The notes below the pieces were generated by a model that saw only the letters and a program-made list of their open reading frames with translations, made no database searches and had not been told where the DNA came from. A program made the translations under genes and the position numbers. Positions 42,139 to 51,074 of a stretch of 64,000 nucleotides of DNA are shown piece by piece. Each line of letters opens with the position of its first letter. Positions within the stretch are counted from its first letter, which is position 1. The DNA comes from Planosporangium spinosum (lineage in GTDB: Bacteria > Actinomycetota > Actinomycetes > Mycobacteriales > Micromonosporaceae): the NCBI RefSeq assembly GCF_049999945.1, contig NZ_JBLYUB010000027.1:1-64000 (forward strand). Reading direction: 5' to 3'.

Positions 42139-42177
42139 GCGGGGGTACCCCGGCTCCGGGGTACCCCCGCTCAGGCG
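42132..42177 (+). terminator. 22 bp-arm terminator overlapping the ATPase stop
   Basis: Exact arms 42132-42153 and 42156-42177 around CT. The TGA stop of the ATPase gene (42136-42138) lies within the left arm. It probably serves as a terminator for this gene and, from the other side, for the minus-strand gene ending at 42236. Confidence 0.75.
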
Positions 42178-42235
42178 CCGGTCGCGGCGCGGCGACGGCC
42201 GTGACCGACCGTGGTGACGGGTGCGCCCCCACCGG

Positions 42236-42739
42236 TTACGGCCGCCGGGCACCCATCTGCCCGAGGCCGACGATCCAGCCGGTGATCAGGCCGTAGCCGG
42301 CGCCGCCCAGCGCCCACAGCAGCGCCGCGTACAGCCCCGCCTGCGCGGACAGGAACGCGGCGACGAAGCCGGCCAGGGCGCCCGCGAAGATGTACGCGCT
42401 CCAGCCACTGAACAGTGCGGACAGGCTGCCCCGGGCCCGGGCGAGCTCCGCGCCGGCCAGGAGGTTGAGGAAGACGGCCGTGAACACCACGACCAGGATG
42501 GCCTTGAGGTCCTGGGCGAGCAGGTCCCGGGCGGGGATGTCGGCGTCGAAGGACCACTGCGGCCAGGCGAGCGTCCGCAGGAACAGCCCGCCGGCGGTGT
42601 CGGGCCGGGTGTTCGCGTTGACCCAGTCCACAAAGATCGGGCTGCCGAACACCAGAACGAGGATCAGGGCGATGAGCGTGCCTACGCCCGTCGCGGTGCG
42701 GGACCGCGATGCGGGTCGACGCAGTCGAGTGAGAGCCAT
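42236..42739 (-). CDS. Four-helix membrane protein, unknown family
   Basis: 167 residues with an arginine-rich N terminus and about four transmembrane helices. A lumenal-type loop (NANTRPDTAGGLFLRTLAWPQWSF) separates helix 1 from the rest; helices 3-4 are Gly/Ala rich. ATG 42739 chosen; a TTG further upstream would add 11 residues. No family recognised. It stands apart from the folate genes downstream. Confidence 0.65.
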   Translation of the reverse strand: MALTRLRRPASRSRTATGVGTLIALILVLVFGSPIFVDWVNANTRPDTAGGLFLRTLAWPQWSFDADIPARDLLAQDLKAILVVVFTAVFLNLLAGAELARARGSLSALFSGWSAYIFAGALAGFVAAFLSAQAGLYAALLWALGGAGYGLITGWIVGLGQMGARRP

Positions 42740-42863
42740 GGATGCGTCATGCCCGGCCGCCGAAAATTTCAAACGAGCGCGGCATCTTATCCCACCGCCA
42801 CCCAGATTGCCCAGGGGCAGGTCGAGCGGTCACCCGTCAGCCGGACCGGTCGCCGCCCGGCGG

Positions 42864-43142
42864 TCAGGACAGGTAATCGATGAAGGCGGCGCGCAGCAGC
42901 GGCTCGGCGTCGCCGTACCCGTGACCGGTGAACTCCCGCCACAGCGCGACCGCGTCGTCCACGGAGGCGCCGACGGCACCCAGCGAGGCGTCCAGCTCCT
43001 CGGTGTCGTCGGCGTGCGGCAGGTGCTGCAGCACCGACCAGAAGAACGCGAGGTCATGGCGTTCGGTCGCCCGGGCGAACGCGCGCCTGCGCAGCTCCTC
43101 CGTCGACAGCGAGTCCAGTTCGGCGATGTGATCGGTGGTCAT
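42864..43142 (-). CDS. Small acidic helical protein, unknown function
   Basis: 92 residues (MTTDHIAELDSLSTEELRRR start), acidic and helical, no signal or membrane segment. Short conserved-looking proteins of this composition are found near folate genes in actinomycetes, but I do not recognise a domain. 24 nt downstream of the membrane transporter-like gene at 43167, so probably cotranscribed with it. Confidence 0.6.
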   Translation of the reverse strand: MTTDHIAELDSLSTEELRRRAFARATERHDLAFFWSVLQHLPHADDTEELDASLGAVGASVDDAVALWREFTGHGYGDAEPLLRAAFIDYLS

Positions 43143-43166
43143 GTCACCTCAGCCTAATCGCCTCCG

Positions 43167-44462
43167 TCACCGTCCGCGCCAGTCATCGTCGCCCCAGTGG
43201 TCGTCGGCGCTCGAGGCCGGCAGCGGGCTGGTCCAGCCGCCCGTACGCGAGCCGGCGCCGCCGCGCTCCTGCTCGCCCAGGGGCAGCCGGGCGGTATCGG
43301 TCGCCGGCGTGATCGTCCGCCACTGACCGGAGTCCGGTTCGAAGACCGGGTACGGCCGGCCGAACGCCTCGACCGCCCGGGACCCGACCAGACCCACGCC
43401 GATGGCGACCGCGCCGATCGCCAACTGCGCCACGTGCCGCTCGGTGACCTCCAGGTACCGGATCACCACGATCAGCAGCGTCGTCGCCAGCACCGTGCCG
43501 AGCACGCCGCCCCGGCGACCGAACACGCTGGTACCCGCGAGCAGCGCGCCGCCCAGCGCCAGGCTCTCCAGGGCGAGCGAGGTGTCCACCGGGGCGACCC
43601 GGCCGGCCCGCAGCGCCATCAGCACCCCGGCGAGCGCGGCGAGGGCCGACGAGCCGATCAGCGCGGTGACGCTGACCGCAGCGGCCGCACCACCGCGCCG
43701 GTCCGCCGGGTCGGCCACCGGGCGGAACCGGCCGACGGCCCGGCGCAGCGGCCGGACCGCACCGAGCACCCCGCCGAGGACGGCCAGCGCGGCGAACCCA
43801 CCGAACCAGTAGAACGCGTGCGGCACCGGCTGGTACATGCCCCTCGGCAACTCCAGGACCCGGTGGTGCTGCTGGATCCACACGATGACGCCGAGCCCCG
43901 CGCCGAAGCTGGCCGCCCAGGCCGGCACGTGCAGGCCCACCGTGACCAGCGCGACCGCCGCGCCGACGCCGAGCGCGAGGACGACGGACTGCCCCGCCGC
44001 GATCCACATGCCCCGGCCGGAGTGCTCGGCGAGGTACATCGCCGACGCCAGGGCCACCGGACCGACCGCGAGGTTGGGCGAGGCGGCGCGCAGGCTCAGG
44101 CCGGTGCCGAGCACCAGCAGGCCGAGCACCGTACCGGAGATCATGAGACCGCGCAGGCCGTCGCCGGTCACCGCGGACCGGCCGTCGCGGTACAGCAGGT
44201 ACCCGAACCCGGCCAGGACGAGCAGCAGGAGCAGCTCCCACACCAGGTGCACGCCGACCCGGTCGCGACCGGGCTCACCGTGGGTCGGGTCCTCGAACAG
44301 ATCGTCCAGGGTCGCCTGCTGGGGGTACCCCGGCTGCGGGGCGACCTTGGTGCGCTCACCCAGCCCGGCCGGCGGGTAGGTGTAGGAACCGCCGAAAAGA
44401 TCGGAGTCCGGATCGGCGCCGCGGTCCGGATCGCCCCGATAACGTCGGTCATCGTAGGCCAT
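43167..44462 (-). CDS. Multi-pass membrane protein, BPD_transp_2-like
   Basis: 431 residues. About 75 disordered N-terminal residues are followed by nine or ten hydrophobic helices and a disordered C-terminal tail. The stretch LRAASPNLAVGPVALASAMYLAEHSGRG resembles the branched-chain/ribose ABC permease (BPD_transp_2) fold, but no ATPase or binding protein is nearby. GGGAGGCG precedes ATG 44462. Role unknown. The 44463-44603 gap holds short GACCGG-type repeats only. Confidence 0.65.
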   Translation of the reverse strand: MAYDDRRYRGDPDRGADPDSDLFGGSYTYPPAGLGERTKVAPQPGYPQQATLDDLFEDPTHGEPGRDRVGVHLVWELLLLLVLAGFGYLLYRDGRSAVTGDGLRGLMISGTVLGLLVLGTGLSLRAASPNLAVGPVALASAMYLAEHSGRGMWIAAGQSVVLALGVGAAVALVTVGLHVPAWAASFGAGLGVIVWIQQHHRVLELPRGMYQPVPHAFYWFGGFAALAVLGGVLGAVRPLRRAVGRFRPVADPADRRGGAAAAVSVTALIGSSALAALAGVLMALRAGRVAPVDTSLALESLALGGALLAGTSVFGRRGGVLGTVLATTLLIVVIRYLEVTERHVAQLAIGAVAIGVGLVGSRAVEAFGRPYPVFEPDSGQWRTITPATDTARLPLGEQERGGAGSRTGGWTSPLPASSADDHWGDDDWRGR

Positions 44463-44603
44463 CAGCCAGCGCCTCCCGAAGCTTGCGTCGACCGGTTACC
44501 GACCGGCCGACGCGGCGCCGGCCAGTCACCGACCGCGACCAGCGCGACCGGCTCGGTCGCACGGTACCCGCGCGGAGGTGCCCGCAACAGACCCCGGCCG
44601 GCG

Positions 44604-45149
44604 TCAGGCGCCGCCGTACCGGCCGCCCGACCGCTCGCCGCCGGGCCGGTCCTCGTCGAGGCGTTCGTCCTCGGACGGGCCCGGGGGGACCCGGCACGAC
44701 CGCTCCAGCCACAGCCCGGCGAGCGTGAGGGCCAGCGCGCCGACCAGCCCCACGATCGCCTGCGGCAGGTCGCCGCCGACGTGGGTGAGCCGGTCCCGCT
44801 GGGGCACCAGCCAGATCAGCAGACCGGCGTACGCGCCGGTGAACAGCGCGCCGCCGAGCGCGGACGCCTTGGCCAGGACCACGTACCAGGCCACGGTCAG
44901 CGGGTTGAGCGGGAGGGCGCCCTCGCGCCGTTCGATGGCCGCCCTGGTGCGCGGCGCGAGCACCGCCTCGACGGCGGCCAGCCCCAGCATGACGAACGGC
45001 GGCACCCAGGGCAGCTTCGGCATGTCGCCGTAGAAGTTGCTGATCAGCAGCCAGGCCAGCGCGGCCATCGCCAGCGCCGCCACGAACAGGGTGGACAGGT
45101 TGGTCGGCCGCATCCGCGGTTCGCGTGTCGGCTCGCCAGGCGTGCTCAT
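44604..45149 (-). CDS. DUF3180 membrane protein
   Basis: 181 residues with four predicted transmembrane segments; the N-terminal MRPTNLSTLFVAALAMAALAWLL and PLNPLTVAWYVVLAKASALGG stretches are typical of DUF3180, which actinomycetes keep next to folK. Basic/acidic Pro-rich C-terminal tail. Starts 3 nt after the folK stop, so it is the next gene of the folate operon. Function unknown. Confidence 0.82.
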   Translation of the reverse strand: MSTPGEPTREPRMRPTNLSTLFVAALAMAALAWLLISNFYGDMPKLPWVPPFVMLGLAAVEAVLAPRTRAAIERREGALPLNPLTVAWYVVLAKASALGGALFTGAYAGLLIWLVPQRDRLTHVGGDLPQAIVGLVGALALTLAGLWLERSCRVPPGPSEDERLDEDRPGGERSGGRYGGA

Positions 45150-45152
45150 CGT

Positions 45153-45689
45153 CTAAGGCTCCAAGGACAGATCAGCGCATGGACGTACGGAGGGCAGGTC
45201 AGCCGCGACGGGATCGGCGCGGACCAGGTCGTGCACCCAGCCGTGCCCGGGCAGCTGCGCGTACGGCTGGATGTCCAGCCAGGGCCGGAGCACGAACGCC
45301 CGCTGGTACGCCCGGGGGTGCGGCAGCACCAGATCCGGATCTGTCGACACCACCGGCGTACCGTCCGCGGCCGAAACCGTGATCACGTCCACGTCCAGGG
45401 TACGCGGCGCGTACCGCCACGACGGGTCCCGATCGCGGCCGGCGGCCCGTTCCAGGTCCCGCGCCCTGGACAGCCAGGAGTACGGGTCGTCGCCGTCGTC
45501 GGCGGCCAGGACGACCGCGTTCAGGTACGGCGGCGACTCGCGCCCGTCGGGCCCCGGCCCGCCCCAGGGTGGCGTCTCGTACACCCCTGACACCACCACC
45601 ACGAGGTCGCCGAGGGCCCGCACCGCGGCCCGCAGGTGCCCGATCCGGTCGCCGAGGTTGCTGCCCAACGAGAGCACCGCCCGCGTCAT
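45153..45689 (-). CDS. folK: HPPK (6-hydroxymethyl-dihydropterin pyrophosphokinase)
   Basis: 178 residues. SLGSNLGDR at the N terminus, VYETPPWGG, YLNAVV, RTLDVDVI and PHPRAYQRAFVLRPW are the classic HPPK motifs. It transfers pyrophosphate to 6-hydroxymethyl-7,8-dihydropterin in folate synthesis. The start overlaps the folB stop by 4 nt (ATGA). GGGAGC lies upstream. Downstream: DUF3180. Confidence 0.95.
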   Translation of the reverse strand: MTRAVLSLGSNLGDRIGHLRAAVRALGDLVVVVSGVYETPPWGGPGPDGRESPPYLNAVVLAADDGDDPYSWLSRARDLERAAGRDRDPSWRYAPRTLDVDVITVSAADGTPVVSTDPDLVLPHPRAYQRAFVLRPWLDIQPYAQLPGHGWVHDLVRADPVAADLPSVRPCADLSLEP

Positions 45690-46102
45690 ACCCGCTCCCC
45701 CGTCCGGCCGCTCCGCCCCCCGGTCCGGCCGCTCCGCCCCCCGGTCCGGTCGCGGCGCAGGGTGACCGCGACGTCGGCGAACTCGCGCGCGATCGGCGCC
45801 TGCGGCTTGTGCACGGTGACCGTGGCCGCCGACACCCGGTCGTCGCGCAGGCACACCGCCGCCAGCCGGTCGGCGAGCGTCTCGATGAGGTTGACCGGTT
45901 CGCCCTCGACGATCGCCGCCAGCCGCTCGGCCAGTTCGCCGTAGTGGACGGTGTCGCCGACGTCGTCGCTGGCCGCCGCGGGTGCCAGGTCCAGCTCGAG
46001 GACCACGTCGACGACGAAGTCCTGACCCTGGTCGCGCTCGAAGTCGTACACCCCGTGCCGCCCCCGTACCCGCAGGCCGGTCAGCGAGATCAGATCTGTC
46101 AC
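45686..46102 (-). CDS. folB: Dihydroneopterin aldolase
   Basis: 138 residues. The core (RVRGRHGVYDFERDQGQDFVVDV; NLIETLADRLAAVCL; VTVHKPQAPI) is dihydroneopterin aldolase, making 6-hydroxymethyl-dihydropterin. About 20 residues at the C terminus are a GRSGRTG repeat encoded by a 21 bp tandem repeat (45701-45752), absent from most family members. The GTG start overlaps folP (GTGA). Confidence 0.93.
   Translation of the reverse strand: MTDLISLTGLRVRGRHGVYDFERDQGQDFVVDVVLELDLAPAAASDDVGDTVHYGELAERLAAIVEGEPVNLIETLADRLAAVCLRDDRVSAATVTVHKPQAPIAREFADVAVTLRRDRTGGRSGRTGGRSGRTGERV
45701..45752 (-). repeat. 21 bp tandem repeat inside folB 3' end
   Basis: Two to two and a half units of CGGTCCGGCCGCTCCGCCCC type, reading as GGRSGRT in the folB frame. 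It extends FolB by an arginine-rich tail. Confidence 0.7.
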
Positions 46103-46932
46103 CGGTGCGCCTCCATGGCCTGCCACACCCGGATCGCGTCGACGGTGTCGCGGACGTCGTGCACCCGCACGCCCCACGCGCCGGCCGCGACCGCGAGCAG
46201 CGCGCTCGCCACCGAAGCCGCGCCGCGCTCGTCGACCGGCCGGGCGGTGCCGTCCGGGCCGGACAGCAGCCGGCCGAGGTAGGACTTGCGACTGGAGGCG
46301 AAGAGGACCGGCAGCCCGAGGCCGATGACCGCGTCGAGGTGGGCCGACAGCCGCCAGTTGTGCTCGCCGGTCTTGGCGAAACCCAGGCCGGGGTCGAGGA
46401 TCAGCCGGTCGCGCGTGACCCCGGCGGCGACCGCGGCGTCGACCCGCTCGGACAGCTCGGCACAGACCTCTTTCACCACGTCGTCGTAGACGGCCAGCTC
46501 GCCCATCCGGCGGGAGTGGCCCCGCCAGTGCATCAGGATCCACGGGCAGCCGGCGTCCGCCACGACGCGGGCCATGTCCGGGTCGGCCAGCCCACCGGAG
46601 ACGTCGTTGACCACGCTGACGCCGGCGTCGAGCGCGGCGGCGGCGACCGAGGCGCGCGTGGTGTCGATGCTCATGGGTACGCCCGCGGCGGCCAGCTCAC
46701 GGATGACCGGCAGAACCCGCGCGAGCTCGGCCTCGGCGCTGATCCGGTCGGCACCGGGCCGGGTCGACTCGCCACCGATGTCCACCAGGTCGGCGCCCTC
46801 GGCGCGCATCCGGCCGGCGTGCGCCACCGCGGCGTCGAGGTCGGCGTACCGGCCCCCGTCGGAGAAGCTGTCCGGGGTCACGTTGAGGATGCCCATGACA
46901 ACCGGGTGTGGCACGGCGAGCAGGTCAGTCAC
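46099..46932 (-). CDS. folP: Dihydropteroate synthase
   Basis: 277 residues. MGILNVTPDSFSDGG, GADLVDIGGESTRPGA, NDVSGG, LDPGLGFAKT and SSRKSYLG are the DHPS signature motifs. Joins pABA to hydroxymethyl-dihydropterin pyrophosphate. GTG 46932 (VTDLLAVPHP) chosen, with AGGTAA upstream. It heads the folP-folB-folK-DUF3180 block; folE, normally beside it, is 12 kb away. The 284 bp gap to the right (46933-47216) shows no clear promoter or gene. Confidence 0.95.
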   Translation of the reverse strand: MTDLLAVPHPVVMGILNVTPDSFSDGGRYADLDAAVAHAGRMRAEGADLVDIGGESTRPGADRISAEAELARVLPVIRELAAAGVPMSIDTTRASVAAAALDAGVSVVNDVSGGLADPDMARVVADAGCPWILMHWRGHSRRMGELAVYDDVVKEVCAELSERVDAAVAAGVTRDRLILDPGLGFAKTGEHNWRLSAHLDAVIGLGLPVLFASSRKSYLGRLLSGPDGTARPVDERGAASVASALLAVAAGAWGVRVHDVRDTVDAIRVWQAMEAHR

Positions 46933-47216
46933 AGTGATGACGTTACCTAGCCGCACCCGGCCGCGCCGGGCGGCCGGCGGTGCGGCCACCGAGGATTCCG
47001 ACGCATCGGTCAGCTTGTTGGTAAGAGGGCCTTCAACGTACTCTCTGCGAGTGGACGCTATTCAGACCGTTAACCCTGGCAAACGCCTCCGACCAGGCCA
47101 AAAGTCCGGATAGCGCACAGCCGGGACCCCGACACCGGGCCCGGATCGGTACCGAAACGCTCCATCATCGGCAAGGCTGTACACGCGGGGCGGCCGCGTT
47201 CCTGGAAGGTTGATCG

Positions 47217-47519
47217 ATGATGCTCATAGAGGTTGGCCAGGCGGTGTGGGGACACGTGCTGTCCCCGCCGGACACGGTCGTCCTCATGGCGGCTCCCGGC
47301 GAGATCAACACCGAGGGGATCCTGACCTTCTTCGCCAGCAAGATCGCTCCGATCCTGCTGGCGATACTAGGGGTGATCTTCATCGGCCGGGCCAGCAAGG
47401 GTGAGGTCTCGCGCGTACTGACCAGTTCGGCGATCGCCATCATCGGACTGGCCTTCATCGCGGGCGCGGCCACGCTCCTCATCGTCGGTGACTCGCTGAT
47501 CAAACTGGTGTTCAAGTAG
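47217..47519 (+). CDS. VirB2/TrbC-like pilin candidate
   Basis: 100 residues: a short N-terminal amphipathic helix, then two transmembrane helices (ILTFFASKIAPILLAILGVIFIG and SSAIAIIGLAFIAGAATLLIV) joined by a short basic loop GRASKGEVSR. This two-helix plan matches TrbC/VirB2 pilins. First gene of the secretion-like set; ATG 47217 (or 47220) follows GGAAGG. Cyclisation or processing sites are not identifiable. Confidence 0.6.
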   Translation: MMLIEVGQAVWGHVLSPPDTVVLMAAPGEINTEGILTFFASKIAPILLAILGVIFIGRASKGEVSRVLTSSAIAIIGLAFIAGAATLLIVGDSLIKLVFK

Positions 47520-47562
47520 GCCGAGACGGGACTCAACGACCTGCGAGACAAGTAGGGCGACC

Positions 47563-47928
47563 ATGCGGCTCCGCACCGATGACGACATCTACCGGGCCAG
47601 GCTCGTGTACCTCGGCCCACCCGGGTACACCTTGCCGATCCAGCTCCCATACGCCCAGTACGGGCTATTTGTCCTGCTAGTGCCTTTCTACATGTTCCTG
47701 CACTGGCTGATCACGTTCCAGGGACCGGACCTGTTCCCCGCCTGGGAGATCGCGCTCGCCATGGTCACCACGTCGCTGGTGTTCCGCTACGTCGACCCGG
47801 ACCGGCCCGCCCGGATGGTGATCCGCACCGCGCTCACCGACTGGCGGCACACCCGGGAACCGCGCAACGAGATGCGGGACCCGCGCATCGTCGCGCGGCG
47901 GGTACGCATCCGCGAGGAGTTGGCATGA
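47563..47928 (+). CDS. PrgI/VirB3-like membrane protein
   Basis: 121 residues. Two membrane helices (GLFVLLVPFYMFLHWLITF and FPAWEIALAMVTTSLVF) in the first 75 residues, then a basic cytoplasmic tail. Such proteins accompany VirB4 ATPases in Gram-positive type IV systems (PrgI/TcpE/VirB3). Overlaps the ATPase start (ATGA). Confidence 0.6.
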   Translation: MRLRTDDDIYRARLVYLGPPGYTLPIQLPYAQYGLFVLLVPFYMFLHWLITFQGPDLFPAWEIALAMVTTSLVFRYVDPDRPARMVIRTALTDWRHTREPRNEMRDPRIVARRVRIREELA

Positions 47929-50900
47929 CGCCGGGACGCTACGACGCCGAACTGGCCGGGCCCGACGACGACCAGGGCCGCGCCACCGACTACGACGGCG
48001 GGCTGCAGGCGGTCGCCGAGGGTGGCCGCATCGCCGTCCTCCAGGGCGGTGGGCCGGTCCGCCCGGCGAACGGCTGGTCCGCGCCGGCAACGGCCCGCAG
48101 CGGCGAGGTGCCGCCCGACATCGACTCACCGTTCCTGGGCCTCGTCGGCGGCGCGTCACCGGCACCGACGCCCGCCGCACCGCCACCACCCGCCGCACCG
48201 ACACCACTCGTCGTCGAACCCACCGGCCAGCTCCTTGCTCCCGGCGCTGCGGCACCCCCCGCCGCTGCCCACGGAGCGATCGCGGTCGACCCCACCGGAG
48301 CGGTCACCGTCCCCGCCGCGACCGGCCCGGCCGGCCCGGCCCCCGCCGCCGACCGGGCCGCCGCCGAACGCCTCGCCGCCGACTGGGAAGCCCGACCACC
48401 GCGCCAGCGCAGGTCCGACCGCACGGTGGCGCGTACCGGCGGCGCGACGCTCGCCCGGGTCACCCCGTCCTCCGATCGCGGGCGCAGTCCACTGGAGAGG
48501 GTCCCGAAGCCCCGGCGCAAGGACCGCGACCCCGCCGTCGAACTGGCGATCACCGAGATCGCCGGGCACCTGACGTTCACGCCCAACTCCGTCACCGCCT
48601 GGTACTGGCTACCGGAGGTGCGGTGGGCGTTCCGGCCCGACGCCGAGCGCGAGGCGCTGCTGGCGGCCATCTCCGAGCAGTACGCCGGCCTCGCCGGCTT
48701 CCGCCTGCACCTGCGCCGCACCACCCGGCCGTTCCCGGCCGACCAGTGGGCCCGGGTGGTCGACGGACACTCACCACACCCGCTGCCGACCGTGCCCGGC
48801 GCCCCGTCCTGGTCGGACCATCTCGTCGCGGCGCAGCAGCACCTGCTGTCGGTCAACCACGCCGAGGGCCAGACGTACCTGGGCATCACGTTCGCCCGAC
48901 GCACGCTCGGCGACACGCTGTCGGAGCGGATCAGCCGGCTGTTCGGCAAGGGCGTCACCGGCGGCGAGCGCCGCCGGATGGCCCGCACGATCGAGCAGTT
49001 CGACGAGGTACTCGGCTCGTTCGGGATGCGCGGGCGGCGGGTGACCGTGCAGGAGCTGGAGTGGCTGCTGTACCGGTCGGTCGCGCTCTGCATGCAGCCG
49101 CCGGTCGCCTTGTCCCCTGTGGAGCACGGCACCTGGGAGCACGGCGACCTGCTCGCCCTCACCGAGCAGATCGAGCGCTACCGCACCCCGTACGGGTCGA
49201 CGGTCAAGCTCGTCAACCGGATGACCGGCGAGGAACGCCACGTCGCCGTCCTCACCGTCGGCCGGATGGAGCCGCTGGACATCCCCGAGCGGCACGAGCC
49301 GTGGATGCACTTCCACGAGCGGCTGCCCTGGCCGATGGAGCTGTCCTCGCGGGTCGACATCCTCGGCCCGTCCGACTCGTTCCGCAACCTCGAACACCGG
49401 CTGCGGCTCATCCGCTCCCAGCAGACCGACTACGCCGAGCACGGCATCGACGCCCCGCCGGAACTGGAGCGGCTGGCCAAGCGCGCGCTGACCATCGGCG
49501 ACGACATCACGACCGGCCTGCCCGTCGACTCGTCCCGCGCGCACGGCTGGCACCGCATCGCGGTCAGCGGCCGCAGCCGCGAGGAGTGCCTGGAGCGGGC
49601 CCGCCGGCTGACCCAGCTGTACTCCCGGGAGATGCGCGTCTCGCTGCAGCACCCCAAGAACCAGGACTGGCTGGTCCGCGAGTTCATCCCCGGCGAGCCA
49701 CTGGCCAACACCGGGTACGTGCGGCGGATGCCCATCAAGCTGTTCGCCGCCGCGCTGCCGCAGGCCGCGTCGACCGTCGGCGACCGCCGCGGCGACCTCA
49801 TCGGCCGGACGTCGGGCACCTGCCGGCGGCCGGTCTTCCTCGACCTGCACTTCCCGATGGAGGTACGCGAGCGGTCCGGCCTCGCGGTGTTCGTCGCCGA
49901 GCCCGGCGGTGGCAAGTCGACGCTGCTCGGCGCGCTGGGCTACCTGGCCGCCCGGCGCGGCGTACAGGTGACGCTGCTGGACCCGTCCGGACCGCTGGCC
50001 CGGCTGTGCTCGATGCCGGAACTCGCCCCGTACTCGCGGGTGCTCAACCTGACCGGCTCCGAGCAGGGCACCCTGGCCCCGTACGCGCTGATCCCCACGC
50101 CGCTGCGCACGCACTTCGCGGCGGGGGCGGCCGGGGACCGCGAGTTCGAGATCGCCGTCTCCAACGCCCGGGCCGAGCGGCGGATGCTCGTCCAGGACAT
50201 CTGCATGATGCTCGTCCCGCCGCAGGTCGCCCGGGAGGCGTCCACCGCCACCCTGCTGCGCCACGCCGTCCGCCAGGTGCCGGCCGAGGAGGCGTCCACG
50301 TTGGACGACGTCGTCGCGCTGCTGCAGAGCATCGGCGACGACGAGTCGCGGGAGCTGGGCAACCTGCTGCTGGACACCGCCGAGATGCCGCTGGCGACCC
50401 TGTTCTTCGGCCAGCCCGCCTCGGGCTCACTGTCGTCAGACACGGCGTTGACGGTCATCACCATGGCCGGGCTGCGACTGCCCGACCTTAAGATCGAGCG
50501 CGAGTACTGGTCGGCCGAGGAGTCCCTCGCCCTGCCGATGCTGCACACCGCGCACCGGCTCGCCGTACGCCGCTGCTACGGCGGCGAGATGAACCGGCGC
50601 AAGCTGGTCGGTCTCGACGAGGCGCACTTCATGGAAGGATGGCGCTCCGGCCGCTCCTTCCTGGTCCGACTCGCCCGCGACAGTCGAAAGTGGAATCTGG
50701 CGGCCCTGGTCGCCTCCCAGAACCCCCGCGACATCCTCGGCCTCGACGTGCAGAACCTGGTATCCACCGTGTTCGTCGGGCGTATCGCCGAGGACACCGA
50801 GATCGCGGAGGAAGCGCTGCGGTTGCTGCGCGTGCCGACCGGCGTCGGGTACGAGCAGACCCTCGCCTCGCTGTCGCAGGCGGACACCTCGTCGGAGTCC

Positions 50901-51071
50901 CGGCTCGGGTTCCGCGAATTCGTGATGCGGGACGTCGACGGGCGGGTACAGAAACTGCGCGCCGACGTGTCATACGTCCCCGACCTGTTGAGGTACCTGG
51001 ATACGACGCCAGCGGCCGCCGGAGGAACACCGGTGTTGCCGACAGCCCGCCCCGACGAGCCGGAGGACTGA
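47925..51071 (+). CDS. VirB4/TraC-like secretion ATPase
   Basis: 1048 residues. A Pro/Ala-rich, probably disordered N-terminal extension of about 150 residues precedes a VirB4 N-terminal domain and an ATPase core with Walker A EPGGGKST (659-666) and Walker B VGLDEAHF (Asp898-Glu899), with LAALVASQNPRDIL motif III-like. The family energises type IV pilus/channel assembly. It overlaps the VirB3-like gene and is followed 3 nt later by the VirB6-like gene. No coupling-protein (VirD4) sequence is nearby. Confidence 0.85.
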   Translation: MTPGRYDAELAGPDDDQGRATDYDGGLQAVAEGGRIAVLQGGGPVRPANGWSAPATARSGEVPPDIDSPFLGLVGGASPAPTPAAPPPPAAPTPLVVEPTGQLLAPGAAAPPAAAHGAIAVDPTGAVTVPAATGPAGPAPAADRAAAERLAADWEARPPRQRRSDRTVARTGGATLARVTPSSDRGRSPLERVPKPRRKDRDPAVELAITEIAGHLTFTPNSVTAWYWLPEVRWAFRPDAEREALLAAISEQYAGLAGFRLHLRRTTRPFPADQWARVVDGHSPHPLPTVPGAPSWSDHLVAAQQHLLSVNHAEGQTYLGITFARRTLGDTLSERISRLFGKGVTGGERRRMARTIEQFDEVLGSFGMRGRRVTVQELEWLLYRSVALCMQPPVALSPVEHGTWEHGDLLALTEQIERYRTPYGSTVKLVNRMTGEERHVAVLTVGRMEPLDIPERHEPWMHFHERLPWPMELSSRVDILGPSDSFRNLEHRLRLIRSQQTDYAEHGIDAPPELERLAKRALTIGDDITTGLPVDSSRAHGWHRIAVSGRSREECLERARRLTQLYSREMRVSLQHPKNQDWLVREFIPGEPLANTGYVRRMPIKLFAAALPQAASTVGDRRGDLIGRTSGTCRRPVFLDLHFPMEVRERSGLAVFVAEPGGGKSTLLGALGYLAARRGVQVTLLDPSGPLARLCSMPELAPYSRVLNLTGSEQGTLAPYALIPTPLRTHFAAGAAGDREFEIAVSNARAERRMLVQDICMMLVPPQVAREASTATLLRHAVRQVPAEEASTLDDVVALLQSIGDDESRELGNLLLDTAEMPLATLFFGQPASGSLSSDTALTVITMAGLRLPDLKIEREYWSAEESLALPMLHTAHRLAVRRCYGGEMNRRKLVGLDEAHFMEGWRSGRSFLVRLARDSRKWNLAALVASQNPRDILGLDVQNLVSTVFVGRIAEDTEIAEEALRLLRVPTGVGYEQTLASLSQADTSSESRLGFREFVMRDVDGRVQKLRADVSYVPDLLRYLDTTPAAAGGTPVLPTARPDEPED

Positions 51072-51074
51072 TCG

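Noticed and set aside
44463..44603. Short GACCGG-type repeats considered as a CRISPR array.
   Set aside because: Units are irregular and lack fixed-length spacers.
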